Below are positions 7,822 through 16,500 of a DNA stretch of 55,954 nt, one piece after another. Made by a program: the position numbers and the translations under genes. The stretch comes from a virus: positions 1 through 55,954 of IMG/VR virus record IMGVR_UViG_3300032047_000018; one strand, given 5' to 3'. Each line of letters starts with the position of its first letter. The stretch's first letter is position 1. Below the pieces are notes generated by a model that was given only the letters and a program-made list of their open reading frames with translations, was not told the origin of the DNA and ran no database searches.

Positions 7822-8068
7822 ATTTTTAAAGCTTTTAGTTAAACAAAGAAAGCTTTTACCTATTGAAAGATTATCTAATAGGCTAGGATATATGGGTGCA
7901 GGATTTATGATGACAGCTCCTCATTTACTGCCTTCTAAAACAGGTATTGTAATATACATACTAGCAGGTTTGTTTTGTATACCGCAAGTTTGGGTTGCAA
8001 AGCAATGGAATTTAGTATTAATAAACTTAAATGTAATAATTGCATACGCGATATTATTTTCAAAGTGA
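7805..8068 (+). CDS. Small integral membrane protein (87 aa)
   Basis: An 87-residue protein with a basic N-terminus (KFLKLLVKQRK) and two to three hydrophobic segments: LGYMGAGFMMTAPHLL, IVIYILAGLFCIPQVWV and LVLINLNVIIAYAILF. It overlaps the YkgJ-like gene by 17 bases and the next ORF by four (GTGA). The topology suggests an inner-membrane protein. Similar tiny membrane proteins occur in phage metabolic regions without known function. It is far from the late lysis genes, so I do not call it a holin. Confidence 0.6.
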   Translation: MSTRYKFLKLLVKQRKLLPIERLSNRLGYMGAGFMMTAPHLLPSKTGIVIYILAGLFCIPQVWVAKQWNLVLINLNVIIAYAILFSK

Positions 8069-8235
8069 AAAAGAATATAATTAAATGTAGTCAATGCGAC
8101 GCAGAGTTTCCTCACGGCCATGCTTATAGAATGCATTGGGAGGAAGCCCACTTAGACGACGCGATAGAATACGCAAAAAAACACGGAAAAACTTATGTGG
8201 AACAAAGAGTGGAAAAAAGGTATAGATTACCCTAG
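8065..8235 (+). CDS. C2H2-type zinc-finger mini-protein (56 aa)
   Basis: From a GTG at 8065 that overlaps the upstream TGA (GTGA), 56 residues contain KCSQCDAEFPHGHAYRMHWE followed by EAH, i.e. C-x2-C ... H-x4-H, a compact C2H2 zinc finger. A longer version from the ATG at 8005 would add a further C-x2-C, but that part is encoded over the membrane-protein gene and may be chance. The 3' end overlaps nrdA by 41 bases. A nucleic-acid or protein-binding adaptor is likely. The start is uncertain. Confidence 0.6.
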   Translation: MKKNIIKCSQCDAEFPHGHAYRMHWEEAHLDDAIEYAKKHGKTYVEQRVEKRYRLP

Positions 8236-9913
8236 TTGGGGTGACAATGATGTTTATAAAAAAACAATATCAGGCGGTTATTTGTTTCAAGGAGAATCTC
8301 CTAAGGAAGCTTATACACGTGTAGCTACACAAGTAGCGAGGCGTTTATATAAGCCTGAAATGGCTGAAACATTTTTTGAATACATATGGAAGGGCTGGCT
8401 ATGTTTAGCCTCCCCTGTGCTATCTAATACAGGTCTAGATCGAGGTTTGCCAATATCATGCTTTGGCATAGATGTTGCAGATAGCATTTTTGACATAGGC
8501 ACAAAAAATTTAGAGATGATGCTACTCGCAAAACACGGCGGCGGAGTTGGTATCGGAGTAAATCAAATTAGACCCGCCGGAGCAAATATAACAGGAAATG
8601 GAACATCAGACGGAGTCGTACCATTCTGTAAGATCTACGATTCAACAATCCTTGCTACAAATCAAGGATCAGTTAGAAGGGGAGCTGCATCGGTCAATAT
8701 CAACATTGAACACGACGATTTTGAAGAGTGGCTTGAAATACGAGAACCTAAAGGAGATATCAACAGACAAAGCCTTAACTTACATCAATGCGCAGTTGTT
8801 GGTGATAAGTTTATGCGAAAACTTAAACAAGGAGATGCAGGAGCTAGGGTTAAATGGAGTAAATTACTTAGAAAACGAAAAGCCACTGGCGAGCCGTATA
8901 TCTTGTTTAAAGGAAACGTTAATAAAAACAATCCAAGCGCATACAAAGACAACGGATTAAAAGTTCATATGACAAACATATGTAGTGAAATAACATTACA
9001 CACAGATGAATCACACAGTTTTGTTTGTTGCTTGTCTAGTTTAAATTTAGCAAAATATGAAGAATGGAAAAATACAAATATTATATATGACAGCATCTGG
9101 TTTCTTGATGGAGTCCTGGAAGAATTTATACAAAGGGCTAAAGGAAAAGTTGGTTTTGCCAACTCAGTTAGAAGCGCAGAAAAGGGCCGTGCGCTTGGGC
9201 TGGGAGTATTGGGATGGCACACCTATCTCCAAGAGAAAGGAATCCCGTTTGAAGGATTACTTGCTCAGTTTGAGACTCGCAGAATCTTTTCTCAGATTAA
9301 AATTGAGTCTGAACAAGCTAGCATGGATCTGGCAAAAATTTACGGAGAGCCTTTATGGTGTGCTGGTACTGGCTTGCGCAATACTCATCTTCGTGCTATT
9401 GCACCTACTGTTAGCAACAGCAAACTTAGTGGAAATGTTTCGCCAGGCATTGAGCCGTGGGCTGCAAATGTTTTCACGGAGCAATCAGCCAAAGGAACGT
9501 TTATAAGAAAAAATCCTACGTTATTAAAACTTTTAAGAAAACATAAAATTAATACGGAAGAAATATGGGATAAGATCTTGGCTGACGGAGGTTCGGTTCA
9601 AGGCATCAAAGAACTCGATGCTATACGCATGCAGCATGATGTACCCGCTAAAGACGTATTTAAAACGTTTAAGGAAATAAATCAATTAGAATTAGTAAAC
9701 CAAGCCGGCCTCCGCCAGCAATATATAGATCAATCAGTTAGTTTGAATTTAGCATTCCCTAGTGAAGCTACACCAAAATGGTTGAACAAAGTTCATATTG
9801 ATGCGTGGGAAAAAGGAGTGAAGACTTTATATTATACGAGAACAGAGAGTGTTCTTCGTGGAGATATTGCGGCTGCAGCAATGGATGAAAATTGCGCGGC
9901 ATGTGATGGTTAG
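8195..9913 (+). CDS. nrdA: Class I ribonucleotide reductase, alpha (catalytic) subunit, short form
   Basis: A 572-residue NrdA that lacks the N-terminal ATP-cone: the sequence enters the ten-stranded barrel region almost at once, compared with 761 residues in E. coli. Catalytic features are present: PISCFG (first redox Cys), NICSEITL (N-x-C-x-E: the radical Cys and its partners), FVCCLSSLNL (second redox Cys), TLYYTRT (the YY radical-transfer pair) and the C-terminal CAACDG that re-reduces the active site. Without an ATP-cone the enzyme should escape overall dATP inhibition, useful when a phage needs a large dNTP pool. It is the last gene of the rightward block, with a hairpin terminator just after it. 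Confidence 0.93.
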   Translation: MWNKEWKKGIDYPSWGDNDVYKKTISGGYLFQGESPKEAYTRVATQVARRLYKPEMAETFFEYIWKGWLCLASPVLSNTGLDRGLPISCFGIDVADSIFDIGTKNLEMMLLAKHGGGVGIGVNQIRPAGANITGNGTSDGVVPFCKIYDSTILATNQGSVRRGAASVNINIEHDDFEEWLEIREPKGDINRQSLNLHQCAVVGDKFMRKLKQGDAGARVKWSKLLRKRKATGEPYILFKGNVNKNNPSAYKDNGLKVHMTNICSEITLHTDESHSFVCCLSSLNLAKYEEWKNTNIIYDSIWFLDGVLEEFIQRAKGKVGFANSVRSAEKGRALGLGVLGWHTYLQEKGIPFEGLLAQFETRRIFSQIKIESEQASMDLAKIYGEPLWCAGTGLRNTHLRAIAPTVSNSKLSGNVSPGIEPWAANVFTEQSAKGTFIRKNPTLLKLLRKHKINTEEIWDKILADGGSVQGIKELDAIRMQHDVPAKDVFKTFKEINQLELVNQAGLRQQYIDQSVSLNLAFPSEATPKWLNKVHIDAWEKGVKTLYYTRTESVLRGDIAAAAMDENCAACDG

Positions 9914-9932
9914 TTAGTTTGTTAGTTGATAG

Positions 9933-9967
9933 AAAGGGGATGCTGGCAACGGTGTCCCTTTTTTATT
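9933..9967 (+). terminator. Intrinsic terminator of the early (+) block
   Basis: AAAGGGGA (9933-9940) can pair with TCCCTTTT (9955-9962) with one G-T pair, leaving a 14-base loop, and a T-rich run follows. It lies 19 bases after the nrdA stop and at the meeting point of the two convergent blocks. On the minus strand the same hairpin has no long T-run after it, so it should act mainly on rightward transcription. Confidence 0.75.
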
Positions 9968-10040
9968 TATACTTTTTGAACATAAGCTTATAAAGTAAGC
10001 TGTTCCAGGCTGCTTGTAGTTTGTCTATAAATTTTTTCAT
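9963..10040 (-). CDS. Possible 25-residue cationic peptide after the M15 gene
   Basis: Its ATG overlaps the stop of the M15 peptidase gene (TAATG), the same coupling seen elsewhere in this block, and the ORF ends just before the terminator hairpin. It encodes 25 residues (MKKFIDKLQAAWNSLLYKLM and on), basic and amphipathic, compatible with a membrane-active helix. It may be a lysis-associated peptide or a chance ORF at the operon end. Confidence 0.4.
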   Translation of the reverse strand: MKKFIDKLQAAWNSLLYKLMFKKYK

Positions 10041-10399
10041 TAGTATGTCCACATTACGTTAGGTGTTTTTACCGGATCAATATCCACATGTATAAATCCT
10101 GAGCCCACACCAATTCTATTAAATCCAATACCCAACAGTATTTCTATTAGTTCAAATCTTTCTTTAGAGCTATTGCAATCTATATCAATTGCTAAACCCT
10201 TTAAATGTGAGGATCCCTCAACCCCACCAACAGCTTCGTTATGTTTTGGCGTTCGGTAACCGCTATTTATATGTATTGGTTTACCATAAGCTGCTCTTGC
10301 GGCGTCAATCATTTTAAGTATATTATCATTCATCATCTGACCACTACCCTGTACATCGGGCGAGTCGAACTCTTCATAAGTAAAATACTTCATTATCAT
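10040..10399 (-). CDS. Peptidase M15-type endolysin (D-Ala-D-Ala carboxypeptidase/endopeptidase fold)
   Basis: A 119-residue M15A-like zinc peptidase (VanY/Hedgehog-type fold). The motifs are INSGYRTPKHNEAVGG, SSHLKGLAIDIDC (H-x6-D zinc ligands) and GSGFIHVDID (third His ligand). Phage proteins of this family cut peptide cross-links in peptidoglycan and act as endolysins; some are virion-bound. The small membrane protein directly upstream (ATGA overlap) looks like a holin, forming a lysis pair. The start may be the ATG at 10399 or the second ATG at 10393; the first overlaps the upstream stop and is preferred. No signal peptide is visible, so a holin would be needed for release. Confidence 0.88.
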   Translation of the reverse strand: MIMKYFTYEEFDSPDVQGSGQMMNDNILKMIDAARAAYGKPIHINSGYRTPKHNEAVGGVEGSSHLKGLAIDIDCNSSKERFELIEILLGIGFNRIGVGSGFIHVDIDPVKTPNVMWTY

Positions 10400-10557
10400 T
10401 TCTTTTTTTCTTTTTTAACATCTCTCCACTTTGCTACTGTATATCCTATAGTAACAAGTAAAAGAATTACTTTAAGGCCGTCTTCTATTTGGGTAAATGT
10501 AGTTACACCCACTGTGCCTGCGTTTAAAACGTATAATTTTAGATCCTCGATAGTCAT
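10396..10557 (-). CDS. Small holin-like membrane protein (53 aa)
   Basis: A 53-residue ORF between the giant gene and the endolysin, overlapping both (TAATG upstream, ATGA downstream). It has an N-terminal polar region, one clear transmembrane segment (LKVILLLVTIGYTVAKW, residues about 28-44) and a C-terminus of KKEKKK. This is the shape of small phage holins or membrane-anchored lysis proteins. A second holin candidate of a known family lies at 53263-53715, so which one times lysis cannot be told from sequence. Confidence 0.65.
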   Translation of the reverse strand: MTIEDLKLYVLNAGTVGVTTFTQIEDGLKVILLLVTIGYTVAKWRDVKKEKKK

Positions 10558-13500
10558 TATTTATTTTTTGATTTTAACCATTCAATTTTTTCTTGAATAG
10601 ATTTGCCTTTTTTCCAAGTATAATATTCAATAAAATATTCGCCTGATAAATTAATTTCTAAATTCATTAAAGTTTCTTTATTTACTCTTCTTGTTTCTGC
10701 TGCTTTTTCTTTACTTAATACTTTTCTTTCTTCTTTCGCTGTGACTTTAATTAAATCACCTTCTTCATTTTTAGCATTAACATCCCAAGTTCTCCACCCT
10801 AATCCTAATGCAATTCTTTGGTACGCTGTATTTCTTTCGTCTAATGCTTCAGATACAGCTTGCAGCTCTACCACTAATCTGTCTAACGGCAAATTAAGAA
10901 ATGCTGATGTTAAGTTACCTATAACGTTATAAGTAGGGCTAATATTAAATCTACCATCAATTGTTACATCAAATCCTCTTTCGGCAATAACATCTTTTTC
11001 GTATACGTCTTTTGTTTGAATAGCAGAGTATACTTTTCTAACCTTTGATCCAATAGGCGGCGAAACATTTAACAATTCAATTAAAGTATTTACATGATCT
11101 GCTTTAAAAGATCCTTTAGCCGCTTCAAATTGGTATCTTTGTATTGCATTTTTTAATGTTGAAACAACAGCTCCACCTAACCCAGACCCTCTTAATATGG
11201 TGTCTATCATGTTATTTAATATTCGCCTAGATTTTTTATCTAAATCATCTTCGTCGGCTTCTTCGTCGTCAAACCCTGGAATTAAAGCAAATAAAGCGTT
11301 GGACAATCCGCTGAAAATAAGATTTTGCACAAATCCATAATACATAATCTTTGAGACGTTTGTTTTAAAATCTCCACGGCCGTTTATAATATCCTGGCCG
11401 GCTTTTTTAATTAAACGAGTGTATTGCATAGGAGTGTTCTGGAAAGCTAATATAAGACGTCCTAAATGGCTTGATTGCTGTGATGAAATTAGCATAGGAT
11501 CACCCGATTGCTGTGTTTCATCCGATATTTTAGTAAAGTCTTGAAAAGCTTTTGCTTCAGCTTCAGCTTTAGACATGCCTTGCTTAACATAAGTTTTAGT
11601 TCTGTTAATTAAAAATGTAGCACCTCCACTAGCAATAGCCATACTATCCGCTATTTGTGTAGGAGTAAAACCTATTTTTAATAAATATGCAGTAATTGCC
11701 GAAACTTTATCTTTAGAATTTTTAGCTTGGTTAGCAATTTCTTGTTCTTGAACATCAGATCTTAAACCACCACGTCGTTGTTTTAATTTGTCAGAGTTAA
11801 ATATTTTTACCCATGTTTTCCAATACAACGGTTGGTTTGCAAACGCAGCCGCAGCATTCAATGGATTATTATCTGACCAATTAACAAAGTTTGTAAACGA
11901 AAGCATTTGTAAAAGAGCTGACCTTCTGTTAAAAAACATTATTGTACCTACCGAGTTGTTTACCCAGTTTAACCATTTGCTTTCCATAGATCCTACACTT
12001 CCAGGTCTGTTGCTACCGGATTTCATTCTACGAATACTATCTTTTAAAGCTTTTACATATAAAGTACCGTAGTTAGCTTCTAACTTAAGCATCATATTTG
12101 CATCAAATATATTATCTACATTTTCAATAAACTCTGCAAGATATTCTTTTCTGCTTATTGTTTGGGTCATATTATTTAAATCCTTTAATATGCTACCAAC
12201 ATCCCAAAACTCGCCCGGCTCTATCCATTCGTTATTTTTACCTACAAGCAATAAACCTTCTGCAAATTCTTTTAATTTATTATCCGCCTCTACAAAACTT
12301 AACAATTGAGCTTTGTCCCTTTTTGATAAACCAGGAATTTCATATCCCATTTTATTATAAAGATATATTCTTGCAGCCTGTTCATTGGTGTACTTTGTAC
12401 CGCCAATTGTCTTACCAAGCTTTCTTTTCATGCCTGCAGAATTTTTTAACAAAACTTTATATCCGTTTATAATATTTTGTCTTTCACTTTCAAGGGCAGC
12501 TACGCCTCTTGTGTAAGGATCAATTAAAGCTTTTTCAAAAAATGCTTGATCGGCTTCTCCTTGTTTGCCTTTACCAGCTAATGTATACGACGTTAGCCCT
12601 CTAAAGTCTTCAGCTGAATAAGGAACAAAGAATTTGTATTTACCTTTTTTAGCGCCTTCTCTTCTTGCAACTATCTGAGAATACACTGCTTCAGCGCTTA
12701 CACCTTTGTTACGCTGAATCATTTCATTCATAGTTTGATTCATTGATTTACTGAATCTTGCACGAGCTTGTTGAACTTTACCGTTTACATCAAAGACGTC
12801 TAATACATCTTTAACAGCTTTAACATTTTTCATTGCATCATCTACAAAGTAAAAATCGTTAAATCCTTCAGCAACTTTATTTATCATCCACCCAGCTTTA
12901 GCCGCTGGAGATCCGTTTTCAAGACCTACTATATTTTCTAATGGTATAGTTAAACCTAATTCTTTTAAAAATGTATGTATAGCTATAGCGGATTGCTGAG
13001 GTCTCGCTGTTAATACAAATATATTTTTGTTGCCAAACTTTTTAATTGCCTTTTTAAGCCTTGGGGCTAATGGCCCAGGTGTTCCTTCTACAACTTTATT
13101 GAATTCGCTAAAATCAAATGATGCGCCTTGCTCAGATAATATTTCATCCTGAGCCGCAAATTCTGCGGGTGTAATTTTCTTAACAGTACCATCAGGCATA
13201 GTAACAATAATATTACTTTTACTGAATGCTAACGTGTCGTCAAAATCATAAACACTAATTCCTTTTGATGGCTTACGAGAATAACTAAGTCTACGCGCTT
13301 TATTAAGAGCTTTATCAGCTATTTGTGCTTCGGTTGATTTAGTGGCTGCTTGATCCGATGTAAGTTTATTAAACGCTACAAACTCTTCACCAATAAGATC
13401 GCCTTTGTTTTCGCCTTCAATTACTTCAATGGGCACCATATTTTTATACCCATACATTACTTCGTCGTAATATCTATTTGTAGCGGGTTGTGTTAGGTAA

Positions 13501-16500
13501 TCCCACTTACCCATATTGTTTTGTCTAAATACGTTTAGATCATTATCCATTTCAATAGGAATAATAGCTACTTTGTATTTATCAAATAAAACATCTAAAT
13601 CTATTTTTTGTAATTTAAAAAAGTGAGCGGTTAAATATCTAGCCATTGCATCGGTAGATATCAAATGTTCATATCTGTTTAAACCATTTTCAAACCCATC
13701 AGCAAGATAATATTTTACTGCAGCCGCAGCTTTAAGCATGGAATTCATATTGCTTTTTAATGACATCATTGTCATTATCCAATCAACAGTTGTTCCGTTC
13801 TTTTTTACATAACCTAACCAATCAAGTAATTCTTCTTTAGCTTCAATAGAAGCATCCAATCTTTCGCTAGCTTCATCTACGAATACTTCTTTAGTTATGT
13901 TTTGCTGGCCACCTTTAAGTTTTTTAGTAGCGGCCTGTTTAGGTGTTGTAAGTTTTTCTTGTATGTTTTCTGCTTTGCCGTTTGAAGTAACGGTTGTAAT
14001 TTTAAAACCGCTTCCGGTTTGCACACCACTGAATACAATGTTTTTCCCTGCGTCTTTAAAAGCAGTATTCATCATGTTCATTAAATCTTCATTACCTCTT
14101 GTAATTTGATTTCTTTTCCCTTTTTCAAAAGCGTCCGCGCCAGCAGTAGCCATATGCCCTTGCTGCCACTTTAAAAATCTTATAGCAGTATTTTTATTTA
14201 AAGTCTGTATATATTTGCTTACAAGCTCTCTGTGTTTATTAACATAATCAGGAGTCCTAAACAATTCTGTTTGAGAGTTAATATCTAATTTTTTAAGACT
14301 AACACCAGATAAAAATAATACTGTTTTGCTTGTCATCATTTCTGATGCTGCAATTTCATCTAACAATACTCTACTAAAATTAACATTCTCAGTTCTATCA
14401 CTTTTTGTTAAAAATCTTTTTATAACATTAACAGACCTTCTTGAAAATTGCTCTATTTCTTTTGGGGTTAATCCTAAGTCTAAATCTTTCATAACCCCTT
14501 GCACGCGCGCGTAGGTTATATTATCACCCTCTTTAAACCTATTCTCTAATGCTTTTAATATCTTGGCTTCATTAGCGGCTACTGTGTTGGCAATATTTTT
14601 AGATAAACTAAATTTAGCGGGCCTTCCGTCTACTTGCTTCACAACTTCACCAACATAGTTCTCCATTAACTGTAAACCTAGTGCTGCTTGGTTTTTTTCA
14701 AAGGCATCTTTTATAGGGCCGCCAAATTCTATTTGATCTCTGAATATTTCTAATCCAATTTCAGATCCTATCTCAGCAGCTAAAGCTTCTTTCCTGCCTC
14801 TTATAGGCGTTCCATCGGGCTTGGTTATAAAATCTGCAAATTCTGCATCATTAACACTTGCTGACTTTCTTCTTCTAACTAACTGAGGACCAGACGTTTG
14901 GCCTTGTTGATCAGTAGATGTTTTTGCTCGATCTATTTTTTTACCAACCCAACCAGGGTAGTTTATAAAATTAGGAATAAATATAAAATCACCATTAGAA
15001 TCTTTTTTTCTTTTTCCGTCTTGGTCTGTTTCATATCTTCCTCCAACAGATTTTTGAATAACGACTGGTATACCGCCATCAACTGTACCTTTTTTCTTAT
15101 TGTCTTTACCCATTAAAAATGTAAGAGTAGAGTTTTCAATAATAGCTTTTTTATTTTTTATAGACCATTTTCTTAAAGCTCTATCCGCTTTGCCACCCAT
15201 TTCTTTTTTAAGAATGATATCAGCTTGAGTCTTTAAATCATTTTTAATTTCATTAATTAAATCAGTTTTAGTTTTATTAATTGTACCAACTTGATCTAAT
15301 CTAGATTTTAAAATTCTCGTTGCAGACAAAACAGAATTTGCAACATCTTTAAATGCTTTAGGTGAAATTATTTTACTTTTAGTAAATGCCCTATATGTTG
15401 GCTTATCGACTTTTTTAGTAGGCCCAGATTCATCAGCAATTTCATTTGTAGATTCATCTGTTCTTTTTGTAAAAGTTTTCTTTTCAATTTTTCTAACTCC
15501 ACTCAAATATTTTCTTTCAAGATAAGAATTTATCCAAGCGTCTAAATCTTGGTTTTGAGAAGGATTAAAATTATTGATATGATTAAGAGTTTCTAAAGTA
15601 GCTTCCATCATAGCGTCTTCTTTAGCAGCAGCTAGTGCCTGAGCATCACCTTCAAAAGTTGCCGTATTAAACATTGAAGATTTGGAATTCTGTATAGATT
15701 CTAACACTGGTATAAATGGTGCTATAATTTTGCCCATAGCTTGTTGGCCTCTAGGTGTTTTTAAAAACGGATCTTTAGATGTTTGCCACTGTGGATTGTC
15801 TTCTACAATTTTATTTACTAGCGCTTTTCTTTTTGCTGGTGGTAATTTACTTTGGCTTTTTTTAGCCCTTTCATTTTTAGCAATAGTACTTAGCTCTCCT
15901 TCAAATGTTACATTAGTTGGTGACCCTTGGTGAGCAGCTTTATTAAAGTCTTCAATAAACATTGCCGCATATTCTCCTTGATTTTCTTTTAATTTTAATG
16001 AAGGAAATTTGGTACCAATAACTCTATTGTACCATAGCCGCATAGCGTTTGTTGTACTTGGTTTTAATTGTGCACCATCGGCAATAACATCAGACATTGC
16101 ATTTAAAGCTTCTGAATAATATTCATCACCTTTAGCTTGATCGGCTTCTTCAAGGTAGCTTTGATTTAATCTGTATTGCACTTTAGCAAACATGTCTTTA
16201 TCGTTTTGTTCCAGCCAATCCAATAGTTCTTTACCCGCATCATTTTCATTAATACCGTTTTGTTCTGCATAAGCATGCAAAACTTCATGAGCAAATATAC
16301 CTATTCTTTTATTTTTAATCGATGCATCTTTATCTACAAGTATTACACCATTTAAATAAACTCCCTCGAAGCTACCCTCATTTAAAGCCCTAGCCATTTC
16401 TATTATTTCAGCAGCTGTAGCTCCAGCGTTTTTGTATGCCTCTAATATAGCTTCATTTTTACCTTCACCTTCAAACGTCTGTATATCTATAGGCGTCTTA

